Assembly (NCBI GenBank): GCA_963799815.1
Contig: CAWCYG010000001.1
Coordinates: 1 to 64,000, forward strand
Reading direction: 5' to 3'
Length of the DNA: 64,000 nt
DNA from: JBDTSW01 sp963799815
GTDB taxonomy: Bacteria > Actinomycetota > Thermoleophilia > Solirubrobacterales > 70-9
Under the pieces are notes generated by a model, which worked only from the letters and a program-made list of their open reading frames with translations, ran no database searches and was not told the DNA's origin. Of the stretch, positions 35,208-44,354 are shown piece after piece (the stretch's first letter is position 1; every line of letters begins with the position of its first letter). The translations under genes were made by a program, and so were the position numbers.

Positions 35208-36686
35208 ATGCCCGACGAGCCGGTCGCCTTCAAGAGCACGGCCGGCCGCTGGGTCCTCGCGATCGCCGTGCTGGGCTCGGGGCTGGCTTTCCTCGACGGC
35301 ACCGTCGTCAACGTCGCGCTGCCGGAGATCGGGCGTGATCTCGACGCCTCGACGAGCGCGCTGCAGTGGATCCTCAACGGCTACCTGCTGACCCTGGCCT
35401 CACTGATCCTGCTCGGCGGCTCGTTGGGCGACCGCTACGGGCGTCGCCGCGTGTTCGTGCTGGGGGTTGGCGTGTTCACGATCGCATCACTCCTCTGCGC
35501 GATCGCCCCGACCGTCGAGGCGCTGATCGGCGCCCGCCTGCTGCAGGGAGTCGGCGGTGCCCTGCTCACCCCCGGGAGCCTCGCGATGATCGAGGCGAGC
35601 TTTCAGCCGAACGATCGCGCCCGGGCGATCGGGGCCTGGTCGGGGCTGGGTGGCGTGGCGACGGCGATTGGTCCGCTCCTCGGCGGCTATCTGGTCGAGG
35701 CGGTCTCCTGGCGGGCGATCTTCTTGATCAACCTGCCGCTCGGGCTGTTCGTGATGGCGGTGGCAGGCCGCCACGTGCCGGAGACGAAGGACCCGGACGC
35801 CGCCGACCGCCTCGACTTCGCAGGTGCAGCGCTCGCCGCGCTGGGCCTGGCCGGGACGACCTACGCGCTGATCGAGGGACCCGAAGACGGGTTCTCGGGG
35901 GCGGTGCTCGTGGCCGCGGTGGGTGGGGTGATCGCGCTGATCGCCTTCATCGTGGCCGAGCGGCGCAGCCCGAATCCGATGATGCCCCTGGACATCTTCG
36001 CCTCACGGCAGTTCAGCGCGGCCAACCTGGTCACGTTCGTGGTCTACGCAGCACTCGGCGGGGTGTTCTTCCTCTTCGTGGCCTTCCTTCAGATCTCGCT
36101 CGGGTACTCGCCCGTGGCGGCGGGGGCCGCCTCGCTTCCGGTCACGCTCCTGATGCTGCTGCTCTCGGCGCAATCTGGGGCCCTGGCCCAGCGGATCGGG
36201 GCCAGGATCCCGCTCACGGTCGGGCCGCTCGTGATCGCCGCCGGGCTCGTGATGATGACCGGGATCGAGCCCGGTGACGACTATCTGTCGGGGATATTGC
36301 CGTCCGTGGTCGTCTTCGGGCTGGGGCTCACCCTGGTCGTCGCACCGGTGACGGCGACGGTCCTCGCCGCTGCCGACGCGCGACACGCCGGCATCGCCTC
36401 CGGGATCAACAACGCCGTCTCCCGAGTGGGCGGGCTGCTGGCGGTCGCGGTGTTGCCGCTGGCCGCGGGGCTGACCGGAGAGGCGTTCTACGACCCCGGC
36501 GAGATGGAGGCCGGTTTCCGTACCGCGATGTTCGTGTGCGCGGGGCTCGCGGCAGCGGGCGGGATCCTCGCGTGGCTCACGATCAGCTCAGAGGTGCTGG
36601 CTCCAGAGCCCGATGCGCAGGAGAGGCGAGACGAGCCCTACTCGTGCGGGGTCTCCGGGACGCCGCTGCGGCAACCTACGACTTAG
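35208..36686 (+). CDS. MFS drug-efflux transporter, DHA2 (14-helix, EmrB/QacA-like)
   Basis: 492-residue proton-driven exporter of the DHA2 family. The N-terminal LAFLDGTVVNVALPEIGRDL (motif D1), RYGRRRVFVLGVGVFTIASL (motif A) and LLQGVGGALLTPGSLAMIEA (motif C/B region) are typical, and about 14 hydrophobic helices can be counted. Likely exports toxic hydrophobic compounds. ATG 35208 comes four bases after the ettA stop, so both may be one transcript. The 3' end overlaps the convergent histone-like gene by 11 bp. Confidence 0.9.
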   Translation: MPDEPVAFKSTAGRWVLAIAVLGSGLAFLDGTVVNVALPEIGRDLDASTSALQWILNGYLLTLASLILLGGSLGDRYGRRRVFVLGVGVFTIASLLCAIAPTVEALIGARLLQGVGGALLTPGSLAMIEASFQPNDRARAIGAWSGLGGVATAIGPLLGGYLVEAVSWRAIFLINLPLGLFVMAVAGRHVPETKDPDAADRLDFAGAALAALGLAGTTYALIEGPEDGFSGAVLVAAVGGVIALIAFIVAERRSPNPMMPLDIFASRQFSAANLVTFVVYAALGGVFFLFVAFLQISLGYSPVAAGAASLPVTLLMLLLSAQSGALAQRIGARIPLTVGPLVIAAGLVMMTGIEPGDDYLSGILPSVVVFGLGLTLVVAPVTATVLAAADARHAGIASGINNAVSRVGGLLAVAVLPLAAGLTGEAFYDPGEMEAGFRTAMFVCAGLAAAGGILAWLTISSEVLAPEPDAQERRDEPYSCGVSGTPLRQPTT

Positions 36687-36972
36687 TCTTCGCTCCCTTC
36701 CGGGCTGCCTTGCGCCGCTTGGCCGCCTTGGCCTTGCGCGTACGAGCGGCCTTCTTCGCGGCCGCCGACCGCTTGCGCGAGCCACCCGACCGTTTCTTGA
36801 TCGCGTCTGCGGCCCCAGTCAGCTCGTCCGCAACGCGCCGGGCCCGCTTGGGCTTGCGCGACCCTTTGGCCGGAAGCGCCTCCGAGACCCGGCTCGCAAC
36901 CTTCTTGCGAACGCCGCTCGAGCGGAGCTTGTCGTAGAGCTTCTTGTCCGGCTTCACCTTTGTCTTGGCCAT
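36676..36972 (-). CDS. Lys/Arg/Ala-rich histone H1-like protein
   Basis: 98-residue, very basic protein. Residues 1-30 (VKPDKKLYDKLRSSGVRKKV) look like a short folded helix pair. A middle (VADELTGAADAIKKRSGGS) leads to a C-terminal tail of Lys/Ala/Arg repeats (AAAKKAARTRKAKAAKRRKA) like eukaryotic H1 tails and the tails of actinobacterial HupB-type proteins. It lacks the HU fold. Probably binds and compacts DNA, or RNA; the N-terminal family is not recognised. ATG 36972, with AGGAGGGACGAACG upstream as ribosome site. Divergent from the sigma factor gene. Confidence 0.75.
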   Translation of the reverse strand: MAKTKVKPDKKLYDKLRSSGVRKKVASRVSEALPAKGSRKPKRARRVADELTGAADAIKKRSGGSRKRSAAAKKAARTRKAKAAKRRKAARKGAKTKS

Positions 36973-37213
36973 TCGTTCGTCCCTCCTGGTCGTCTCGTGC
37001 GTTGCCTCGTACCCGGCGAGCCGCCGGCTACGCCAGACCCGAATCATGAGATCGGTCGAACGATCCACACGAATCGCCCAACCGGGTCGCTGGGTGGCTT
37101 CGTATCCCCTGGTGATGGAGCTCAGCCGAGCCCTCGACCCGCACGCGCCGGCGCTATCCGGCAGGGTTGTGCCCTTGGCGGCGATCAGACCACCCGCGAA
37201 CGGCGACGACTCG

Positions 37214-37741
37214 ATGGCCACCCGTCTGCTTGAGAGCGATCCGGCGGCCCTGCGGGCCATGTGGGAGGAGTACGGAGACACGGTGCTCGCGGTGGCGATG
37301 CGAACCCTCGGCGACCGGGCTGCCGCCGAGGACGTGCGCCAGCAGGTGTTCGCCGAGGTCTGGGAGCGCCGCAGCACCTACGACCCAGACCGGGGGCCGG
37401 TCCGCGCGTGGGTCCTCACCATCGCTCGCAGCCGATCCATCGATCACCTGCGCCGGCGCCGTACCATTGCGACCGACCCCGACGCGATCGAGCGGTTGCC
37501 TGCGCCCGGGCACCCAGACGACTCCCCTGACGCCGTGGTCGACCGGATCGGGGTGGGCGAGATGCTGAGGCGGATACCCGCGGAGGAGGCGGGTTTTCTG
37601 CGGATGCGTTTCTACGATGGCCTCAGCCAAACCGAGATCTCAGCTCGAACCGGGATTCCGCTTGGCACGGTGAAGATGCGCATGGTTCAGGCGCTCGAGC
37701 GGATGCGCGAGATGCTCGAACCCGAGCGGGGGAAGCGATGA
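37214..37741 (+). CDS. ECF-type RNA polymerase sigma factor
   Basis: About 175 residues. Region 2 runs from ALRAMWEEYGDTVLAVAMRT through AAAEDVRQQVFAEVWERRST and PVRAWVLTIARSRSIDHLRR. Region 4 covers EAGFLRMRFYDGLSQTEISA and TGIPLGTVKMRMVQALERM. This is the SigK/SigL-like ECF layout. ATG 37214 is chosen because homology starts there, though ATG 37115 is in frame. It overlaps the following anti-sigma gene by ATGA (37738-37741), the classic coupling of sigma and anti-sigma factors. Confidence 0.9.
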   Translation: MATRLLESDPAALRAMWEEYGDTVLAVAMRTLGDRAAAEDVRQQVFAEVWERRSTYDPDRGPVRAWVLTIARSRSIDHLRRRRTIATDPDAIERLPAPGHPDDSPDAVVDRIGVGEMLRRIPAEEAGFLRMRFYDGLSQTEISARTGIPLGTVKMRMVQALERMREMLEPERGKR

Positions 37742-38397
37742 GCGACGCGCGGATCAGCCCCCACGATTACGTGCTCGGCGAGCTCTCCCAATCCGAGCTG
37801 CGCGAGGCCGACCGGCTGCTGCTTGAGGATGCCGAGTTCACTGCCGCCGTGGAGCGCCTGCGCCCGGTGGTTGCGGCGCTCGAGGACACCCCGGAGGAGG
37901 TGTGGCGCGAGATCCCCGCCGTCGAGGGCGACGAGGCACCTGTGGCCGCGGGTCCCGCGCGGTGGGGGCCGGCGTGGCTCCGGCCTGCCATCGCGGGCTT
38001 GGCCGTGGTGACTGCCGCGGTCCTTGCAATCGCGGTGACCATGGACTCCGACCAGGGGGGAGCCCAGACCCTGTCGCTCGAGCCACTCCAAGCCAAGAGC
38101 GAGGCGAGCGGCTCGGCACAGCTGGGCGGCGCGGGCGAGACGGCCAGTGTCGAGATCTCGGGGCTTGAGCCCAACGAGGCGGGCGAGTTCTACGAGCTTT
38201 GGCTCCTCAACGATGCCGATGACCTCGTGTCGCTTGGCTCCTTCCGAGTGGGAGGAAGCGAGGCGACCGAGCTCGACCTCCCGCTCCCCGTCGATCCGAG
38301 CGGGTACAAGTTCATCGATGTGTCGGTCGAGCCCGAGGACGGCGACTCCTCGCACTCGGGTCGATCGGTACTCCGGGGCTCGTCCAACCCGAGCTGA
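37738..38397 (+). CDS. RskA-like membrane anti-sigma factor
   Basis: 219-residue partner of the upstream sigma factor. The cytoplasmic N-terminus (DYVLGELSQSELREADRLLL) is an anti-sigma helix bundle. One transmembrane helix lies near residues 82-100 (PAIAGLAVVTAAVLAIAVTM). The outer C-terminal domain (TASVEISGLEPNEAGEFYEL, WLLNDADDLVSLGSFRVGGS) matches the RskA domain. Release would need cleavage by membrane proteases, as for SigK/RskA systems. No zinc-binding HxxxCxxC is present. Confidence 0.88.
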   Translation: MSDARISPHDYVLGELSQSELREADRLLLEDAEFTAAVERLRPVVAALEDTPEEVWREIPAVEGDEAPVAAGPARWGPAWLRPAIAGLAVVTAAVLAIAVTMDSDQGGAQTLSLEPLQAKSEASGSAQLGGAGETASVEISGLEPNEAGEFYELWLLNDADDLVSLGSFRVGGSEATELDLPLPVDPSGYKFIDVSVEPEDGDSSHSGRSVLRGSSNPS

Positions 38398-38435
38398 ACT
38401 CGCCGGGCTCCTCTGGTTCCGTAGATTCGCGGGCC

Positions 38436-39527
38436 GTGAACAGCTCGCCCGAGATCGCTGTCGTAGGCGCCGGCATCGTTGGGCTTGCGACCGCGGTGGC
38501 GGTCTCGGACTCCGGCGAACGGGTCGTCGTCTATGAGAGCCGGCAACCTGGCTCGGGCCAGTCGGCGGCCGAGTCGCGACTTTTTCGCCACCTTCACGAA
38601 GACATGCGTCTCGCCGAGATCACCCGCGAGGGGCGCAAGCTCTGGAGCGAGTGGGAGGAGCGGTTCGGCCGTGAGCTGATCTCGCGCGATGGTGTGATCA
38701 CGATCGGCGACCCCGCCCTCGAGCTGCTCTCGATCCTGGACGACATCGGCGGCGTCGATGCACACGAGATCGGGCCCGCCGAGGTTTCCGAGCGCCTCCC
38801 GATCCTGGTGAACACGGACGCGCCTGCGATCCTTGACCCGAAGGGGGGAGCGATCCGGACGCGTGCGGCGATCGAGGCGCTCAGCGCGGAGCTCGCGGGA
38901 TCGCTTCGCAGCGAGGAGGTGATCTCGATTCGGGTCACCGAGCGTGAGACGGTCGAGGTTCGCACCGGCGAAGGGTGCGCGGAGCACTCGCGCCTGATCG
39001 TCTGCGCCGGGCGCGGCAGCGCCGCCCTGGCACGCACAGTCGGCCTTGAGCTCCCGCTCGAGTTCGGCGCTCATGTCCGCCTGGCCTTTGCGGTCAAGGG
39101 CGAGTCGCCCGCCATCCTCTCCTGCCTTCTGGACTTGAGCGAAGGCTTCGGTGGGAGTTTCGTCTACGGCGCCCCTCAGCGCGACAACAAGACCTACTCG
39201 GTCGGGATCGCCGACTCCGCCCCCGGCCACGAGGACGGGAGCATCCCCGATCCGGAGGCACTGGCCACACTCGCGGAACGCACGGCGGCCTACGTGGAGC
39301 GCGCGCTCCCCGGCCTCGAGCCCGAGCCGGTCCAATATCTGCATTGCCATACGACGAGGCTGCCCTGGGCGGAAGACGGGCTTGGGATCTGGGAACACGG
39401 CCCGATCCTCTTCGTCGCCGGCAACAATCTCTTCAAGCAGGCGCCGGCCCTCGGCCGCTTCGCCGCCCGCGCGGCCCTTGGCGATCGGCTCGATGAGCGC
39501 CTGCGGCCCGAGTCAGAGCTCGGCTGA
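38436..39527 (+). CDS. FAD-dependent oxidoreductase, DAO family (sarcosine oxidase-like)
   Basis: 363-residue flavoenzyme of the DadA/sarcosine oxidase group, oxidising a C-N bond of an amine or amino acid. The dinucleotide-binding start AVVGAGIVGLATAVAVSDSG and the ESRLFRHLHEDMRLAEITRE segment are seen. The C-terminal HCHTTRLPWAEDGLGIWEHG and LFVAGNNLFKQAPALGRFAA fit MSOX-like enzymes. GTG 38436. It follows the anti-sigma gene by 38 bp and could be in its transcript. Substrate unknown. Confidence 0.85.
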   Translation: MNSSPEIAVVGAGIVGLATAVAVSDSGERVVVYESRQPGSGQSAAESRLFRHLHEDMRLAEITREGRKLWSEWEERFGRELISRDGVITIGDPALELLSILDDIGGVDAHEIGPAEVSERLPILVNTDAPAILDPKGGAIRTRAAIEALSAELAGSLRSEEVISIRVTERETVEVRTGEGCAEHSRLIVCAGRGSAALARTVGLELPLEFGAHVRLAFAVKGESPAILSCLLDLSEGFGGSFVYGAPQRDNKTYSVGIADSAPGHEDGSIPDPEALATLAERTAAYVERALPGLEPEPVQYLHCHTTRLPWAEDGLGIWEHGPILFVAGNNLFKQAPALGRFAARAALGDRLDERLRPESELG

Positions 39528-39572
39528 AGCGGGCCACCGCCGCCGCCCACGCCGGGCCTTGGATGCCTGCGC

Positions 39573-40823
39573 TCAGGAGGCGACTCGCAGCGTCACCGCG
39601 CCGTCGCTCGCCTCGACCCTCTCTACCCACCGCCAGTCGAGTCGGGCCGACCGACCCGGTCCAACCCGGCGGAGCCGCTGGCGCGCGATCACGCGCCCGG
39701 ACTGAACGAACTCCAGCCTCGGACGCTTCAGCTCGTGCGTGGCCCGCACCAAAAAGCGCCCGCGCGCCGGCTCGCGCGACTCATGATCGCCGGACGCGAC
39801 AGCGTTCGGCACGACCCAGCTGAGCGGGGGATCGCAGCGGATCGGTGTCCTGGCCGGCAACTCGCGTGCCCCCCGCAGGTAGGCGAGCACACCCACCGCG
39901 GCATGGCGGCCGGTGAGCGCCGCGACGTCCGCGGTCTCCGCCCCGTGGAGGAGATTGCCCACGGCGAACACTCCCTGCCGCGTAGACCGAAGCGCCGCGT
40001 CGACCTGCGGCCCCCGCGTGCCGGGATCGAGCGCTGTTCCCCCCGAGACGGCGAGCTCGTGGTCGGGAATCCAATCGGCCGTGAAGACCACGACGTCGCA
40101 TGCGACCCGCTGGGCTTGGCCGGTCGGGATGTCGGTGAGCTCGACCCCCTCGACCCGCTTGCGACCGAAGATCTGACTGACTGTCGTGTTCGCGCGCGCC
40201 CTCACCCGAAAGCGCGCTGCGGCTCCCAGACTGAATGGAGGCAGCGATTGATGGCGCGGATGGTCGGTGACCATGGCCACGGGCTTGGCGCCGCCGTGCG
40301 CGAGAGTAAGGAGCGCTGAGTACGAGACGTGCTCGGCACCGACCACGACCGCTCTTGACCCGACCTGCTCGCCGTGGAGGTACACGAGCTGCTGCAAGGT
40401 CCCGGTGGTCATCACCCCCTGAGGCCGGGTGCCAGGCACGAGCCGGGCCGAACGGGGCCGCTCGCGACAGCCCGTCGCGAGAACCACGGCCTGCGGCTCG
40501 ACGGTTGAGCGGCCGGACGGCGAGGTGACCTCCAGGCACGCGGGCTGGCTCCACCCCGTGACCTGGGTTTGCGTGCGGATCTCCACGCCCGATAGCTCGG
40601 CGAGCTCCACCCATCGCTTGGCGTAGGCCGGCCCGGACATGACCCGCCGCAGATCCCGAACTCCGAAGCCCTGGTGCTTGGCATGCCGAGGGATGCCCCC
40701 GGCCTCCTGCTCGCGCTCGAACACGACCACGGACTCGCACCCGCGCCTGCGCAACTCGGTGGCCGTGGCGAGCCCGGCTGGGCCACCCCCGACCACGGCA
40801 ACCTCGACCGGTTCGGGGCTCAT
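39573..40823 (-). CDS. FAD/NAD(P)-binding pyridine-nucleotide-type oxidoreductase
   Basis: 416-residue two-Rossmann flavoprotein, similar to the small FAD subunits of HcnB/OoxA-type and GlpB-like dehydrogenases. FAD-binding VEVAVVGGGPAGLATATELR, NAD-type VGSRAVVVGAEHVSYSALLT and the distal FAD motif RQGVFAVGNLLHGAETADVA are visible. The last ~80 residues are a beta-rich extension. ATG 40823 overlaps the stop of the upstream dehydrogenase gene (ATGA), so the pair is translated together and probably forms one complex. Confidence 0.85.
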   Translation of the reverse strand: MSPEPVEVAVVGGGPAGLATATELRRRGCESVVVFEREQEAGGIPRHAKHQGFGVRDLRRVMSGPAYAKRWVELAELSGVEIRTQTQVTGWSQPACLEVTSPSGRSTVEPQAVVLATGCRERPRSARLVPGTRPQGVMTTGTLQQLVYLHGEQVGSRAVVVGAEHVSYSALLTLAHGGAKPVAMVTDHPRHQSLPPFSLGAAARFRVRARANTTVSQIFGRKRVEGVELTDIPTGQAQRVACDVVVFTADWIPDHELAVSGGTALDPGTRGPQVDAALRSTRQGVFAVGNLLHGAETADVAALTGRHAAVGVLAYLRGARELPARTPIRCDPPLSWVVPNAVASGDHESREPARGRFLVRATHELKRPRLEFVQSGRVIARQRLRRVGPGRSARLDWRWVERVEASDGAVTLRVAS

Positions 40824-42226
40824 CGCATCGCCCTCAGCTCGTCCACCGCGGTCCCGCTCTCTCGGGCGAGCTCGCGCGCGACTCGCGCCGCGCAGTAGAA
40901 CCCCTGGCAGCGGCCCATCAGAACCCGGGTACGTCGTCTCACGCCGTCGAGGTCCGTGGGTGGAATCGGGCTGCGAGCGGCGTCGCGAATCTCCCCGCGC
41001 GTGACGCGCTCGCAGAAACAGACGACGTCGCCGTAGGCGGGATCCTCGGCGATCCGCTCCACCTGGCGGAACGGGCGCGCCCGCGCCTCGCCGATGTTGG
41101 GCATCGAGATGCTCGGCAGACCCCCCGACCGCTCGCGCAGCTCGAGCCCGGCATCCGCGAGCCTCTCGCGCAGCCATTCGGCGATCGCCATCGCTGCGGT
41201 AAGGCCCGTCGAGCGAATCCCGCCCGCGCATGCGTAGCGCGCGGCGCCGTCCACCTCGAGCTGGTAGTCGGAGTGCTCCGTCGCGGAGCGAAGGCCCGCG
41301 TACACGGCGGTCACCTCGTACTCCAAGAGCGCCGGCATCAGCTCGCGGGCTTGGCGCATGAGCCCATCGAGGCCCTCACGGGTCGATTCAGTGGCGTCCT
41401 TGTCGGACAGATCCTCGGCGGTGGGACCGAGCATGATGTTGCCGAACACGGTCGGCGAGACGAGCACGCCCTTGGTCTTGCCTGTGGGCACCGGCAGCAG
41501 GATGTGCGAGACCAGGTCTCGGGAGAGCTTGTCGAAGACGATGAGCTGTCCGCGCCGAGGAGTCACGGTGAAGCCCTCGAACCCGGCCATGCGGTGCAGC
41601 GCGTCTGCGTGCAGCCCTGCGGCATTGATGACCCAGCCCGCCTCGATCCTCCCCCGCGTCGTTTCGAGCGTCCACCCGCCCCCGTCGGCTCGCGCCAAAC
41701 CCGTGACGGGCTCGCCACGGCGCAGCGCCACGCCCGCGGCGACCGCCTGCGTCGCGTGCGCGAGCGGGGGCGTCCAGGGGCAGATGATGAACTCGTCGGG
41801 AACCTCGAGCGCGGCGAGCGCCCCCGGGCCCAGGTTGGGCTCACGGCGGTAGAGCTCCTCCCGAGAGATCTCCCCGATCGGCTCGTAGCCGTTGGCCCGG
41901 GAGTTCTGGACGATCTCGTCGAAGCGGTTGTGCTGGGCCTGGTTCCACGCAACGAGCAGGGCGCCGGTCCGCTCGAGCGGGATCCCGACCTCCTCCGCGT
42001 AGGCCAGGAGCAGCTCGTGGCCGCGGGCCACGAGGCCCGCTTCGAGGCTTCCGGGCTTGGCGTCGAACCCCGTGTGCAAAAGCGCGGTATTCGCCTTGCT
42101 CGTGCCTGCCCCAACGTCGCCTGCGTCGATCAAGACAGCGCGCAGCTCAAAGCGGGCGAGCTCGCGGGCGGTCGCCGCACCAACGTCCCCCGCCCCAACG
42201 ATCGCGACGTCGTAGCCGATGCCCAT
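40820..42226 (-). CDS. FAD-dependent dehydrogenase with C-terminal BFD-like [2Fe-2S] domain (GlpA/LhgO-like)
   Basis: 468-residue DAO-type dehydrogenase. The N-terminus YDVAIVGAGDVGAATARELA binds FAD, and TSKANTALLHTGFDAKPGSL and VINAAGLHADALHRMAGFEG match the GlpA/L-2-hydroxyglutarate dehydrogenase group. The C-terminal ~80 residues form a BFD-like cluster-binding domain with DVVCFCERVTRGEIRDA and MGRCQGFYCAARV (four Cys). Middle gene of a three-gene operon, overlapping both neighbours (TGATG at 42226, ATGA at 40820). Likely oxidises a 2-hydroxy or glycerol-like acid and passes electrons to the partner flavoprotein. Confidence 0.85.
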   Translation of the reverse strand: MGIGYDVAIVGAGDVGAATARELARFELRAVLIDAGDVGAGTSKANTALLHTGFDAKPGSLEAGLVARGHELLLAYAEEVGIPLERTGALLVAWNQAQHNRFDEIVQNSRANGYEPIGEISREELYRREPNLGPGALAALEVPDEFIICPWTPPLAHATQAVAAGVALRRGEPVTGLARADGGGWTLETTRGRIEAGWVINAAGLHADALHRMAGFEGFTVTPRRGQLIVFDKLSRDLVSHILLPVPTGKTKGVLVSPTVFGNIMLGPTAEDLSDKDATESTREGLDGLMRQARELMPALLEYEVTAVYAGLRSATEHSDYQLEVDGAARYACAGGIRSTGLTAAMAIAEWLRERLADAGLELRERSGGLPSISMPNIGEARARPFRQVERIAEDPAYGDVVCFCERVTRGEIRDAARSPIPPTDLDGVRRRTRVLMGRCQGFYCAARVARELARESGTAVDELRAMR

Positions 42227-43026
42227 CAGTCAACGGCCCTCGCATCGAGGAAGCCGCGCAGCTCCCGGTTGAACGCTTCCGGTGCCTCAACGTTGCTGAG
42301 ATGGCCCACGCCGGGCATCACGATGAGGGTCGAGCCGGGCATGCGGCCGTGGAGATCCTCGGCGATCTTCAACGGGGACCTGCGATCAGCGTCGCCCCAC
42401 AAGAGCAGCGTGGGCACGTCGATGGCAGGCAGGGCCCCACGCAGATCCGCCTCGGCCATCGAGCGCGCGATCGCCCGGTGACCGGCCGGGTGGAACTCGG
42501 ACATGATGACGGCGACCTCGTCTCTCATCTCTGCTGGGGCCTGGTCGGTCAGCACGCCCGGGATCCAGTCGCCGATGAACTCGTCGGCCGGAAGCTCCGA
42601 CTCGCCCAGGCAGCCCTCGAGGCGCGCGTCGACGGCCTCCGGCGGCAGCGAGCCCGCCCAACCGGCATAGCCACCAGCCACCACCAACGCGCGCGGAGTC
42701 TCCGGGCTGCGGCGATACAACTCGAGGGCGAGCGCACCGCCGAACGACAACCCGCAGACCGCGGGACGCTCCACATCAAGTGCGGCAAGGAACGCGTCCA
42801 AGCAGTCGGCGTAGTCAGGGAGGCGGAAGCTCTCCGGCGGGTCCGAGGACCGCCCACACCCGGGGGCGTCCCACGCGATTACCGTGAACTGATCGGCAAG
42901 CTCATCGAGCTGCCCGCGCCAGAGCCGAGCGTCGCCGAGGATTCCGTGCAGGAGCACCAGCGGCCGTCCCTCGCCGGCGCGCTCGAACGCAATGCGGAGA
43001 CCGTCTACCTCGATTTGCTCGGTCAT
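42226..43026 (-). CDS. alpha/beta-fold hydrolase
   Basis: 266-residue hydrolase. The start ATG 43026 gives QIEVDGLRIAFERAGEGRPL, then the oxyanion loop PLVLLHGILGDARLW, the AWDAPGCGRSSDPPESFRLP segment, the nucleophile elbow AVCGLSFGGALAL (G-x-S-x-G), the acid LLLWGDADRRSP and the His in MPGVGHLSNVEAPEAF. Esterase- or lactonase-like. First gene of the operon with the two flavoproteins, coupled by TGATG, suggesting it opens or releases the substrate they oxidise. Confidence 0.88.
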   Translation of the reverse strand: MTEQIEVDGLRIAFERAGEGRPLVLLHGILGDARLWRGQLDELADQFTVIAWDAPGCGRSSDPPESFRLPDYADCLDAFLAALDVERPAVCGLSFGGALALELYRRSPETPRALVVAGGYAGWAGSLPPEAVDARLEGCLGESELPADEFIGDWIPGVLTDQAPAEMRDEVAVIMSEFHPAGHRAIARSMAEADLRGALPAIDVPTLLLWGDADRRSPLKIAEDLHGRMPGSTLIVMPGVGHLSNVEAPEAFNRELRGFLDARAVD

Positions 43027-43168
43027 CGAAATGCAGTTTCACCGAATCAGCGGGTTGTGCGGTTACCGCGCCGACTAGAAGCGGCGTCACGTGGGAGCCT
43101 TCTCACGGGATGGACCGCTTCCTGGGCCACCTGCAGAGCGAGGCGCCCGGACTGAGGGACCTGACCGC

Positions 43169-43892
43169 ATGATCCAGTGCGCGCTCAACGGCTCCTACAC
43201 CCCCGACGATCACCCTGGCGTACCGGTCAGGCTCGAGCAGCTGGTTGACGATGCCGCCGCCTGCTGGAAAGCCGGCGCGAGCTCCGTGCACCTTCACCCG
43301 CGCAGGCCGAGCGACGGGGCCGAGACACTCGCCGCGGACGTCCATGATGCCGTGGTCACGGCTATCCGAGCTGCAGTGCCGGAGCTTGAGATCTCGTGCT
43401 CGACCCAGGAGGACATCGACCTTGGAGGCGCGTCCGATCGAGTCGCGGCGATCGCTGCATGGGCGAGCCCACCAGATGTCGTCTCGCTAAACCTGGCCGA
43501 GGCCGGGGCAATCGAGCTCGGCGCCGAGCTGCTCGATCGGGGCATCGGAATCGAGGCGGGCGTCTTCACCCTCGAGGATGCCAGAGGCGCTGCTCGCGGC
43601 ACCGTGGGCGTCAATGGTCCACCGCGTGCTGGTTGAGACGATCTACGAGCACGAGGACCGCGCCGCGGTCGAGCTCGCACGCGAGATCGACGCTCGTATC
43701 GAAAGTCTCGGGCGGCCCCGCCTGTGGCACGGTGACGCTCGCGCAAACTGGGCGGTGGTCGACGCGGGACTGGACGCGGGCGTAGACGTGCGGGTTGGCC
43801 TCGAGGACACGCTCATCGCCCGCGATGGCGGACCAGCGCCGTCGAACGCCGCCCAGGTGGCCGAGACGATCGCAGGGTCTCAATGGGGATGA
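43169..43892 (+). pseudogene. BKACE (DUF849) beta-keto-acid cleavage enzyme, one frameshift
   Basis: Family of zinc enzymes that cleave beta-keto acids with acetyl-CoA. From ATG 43169: IQCALNGSYTPDDHPGVPVR, AGASSVHLHPRRPSDGAETL (zinc His pair), LEISCSTQEDID, PPDVVSLNLAEAGAIELGAE. After one extra A near 43581 the frame continues EALLAAPWASMVHRVLVETI, RPRLWHGDARANWAVVDAG and GLEDTLIARDGGPAPSNAAQ. With that base removed the protein is ~240 residues, short for the family but complete in motifs. A sequencing indel is possible. The final codons overlap the next gene start. Confidence 0.82.
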
Positions 43893-44290
43893 ACGACAAC
43901 GAGCAGCAGATCCGCACCCTGATCGAGCGCTGGGCTCAGGCTGTTCACGCCGGCGACATCGATGCGGTCCTCGCGGACCACGCCAAGGACATCGTCATGT
44001 TCGATGTCCCGCCTCCCGAACAGGGTGTGCGCGGAATCGAGTCGTATCGAGCGACGTGGCCAGAGTTCTTCGAGTGGCAGGCCCGCGGGGCGAGCTTCGA
44101 GATCGAGTCGCTGGAGGTGATCGCAGGCGATGAGGTTGCCTACGCCTACGCGCTGCTGCGCTGCGGCACGCAGGAGGAGCTGGCCACGAAGCCGGAGCGC
44201 CGCCTGCGCCTGACAATCGGCCTGCGCCGGCAAGGCGGCAACTGGAAAGTCGTGCACGAGCACCACTCCTTCACGATCGGCGCGGACTAG
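43889..44290 (+). CDS. SnoaL/DUF4440-like (NTF2-fold) protein
   Basis: 133-residue NTF2-fold protein of the ketosteroid-isomerase-like SnoaL/DUF4440 group: EQQIRTLIERWAQAVHAGDI, HAKDIVMFDVPPPEQGVRGI and the C-terminal GNWKVVHEHHSFTIGAD are typical. Such domains serve as small-molecule isomerases or stress-response binding proteins; no function can be assigned. The ATG at 43889 overlaps the upstream stop in ATGA, so it is coupled to the BKACE gene; ATG 43883 would add two residues. Confidence 0.8.
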   Translation: MNDNEQQIRTLIERWAQAVHAGDIDAVLADHAKDIVMFDVPPPEQGVRGIESYRATWPEFFEWQARGASFEIESLEVIAGDEVAYAYALLRCGTQEELATKPERRLRLTIGLRRQGGNWKVVHEHHSFTIGAD

Positions 44291-44354
44291 CTTCGCCGGA
44301 AAACGACCGGACCCTTGATCCGCAAGTCTCGTCGGTTCGGCATCCTGTTCTGCC

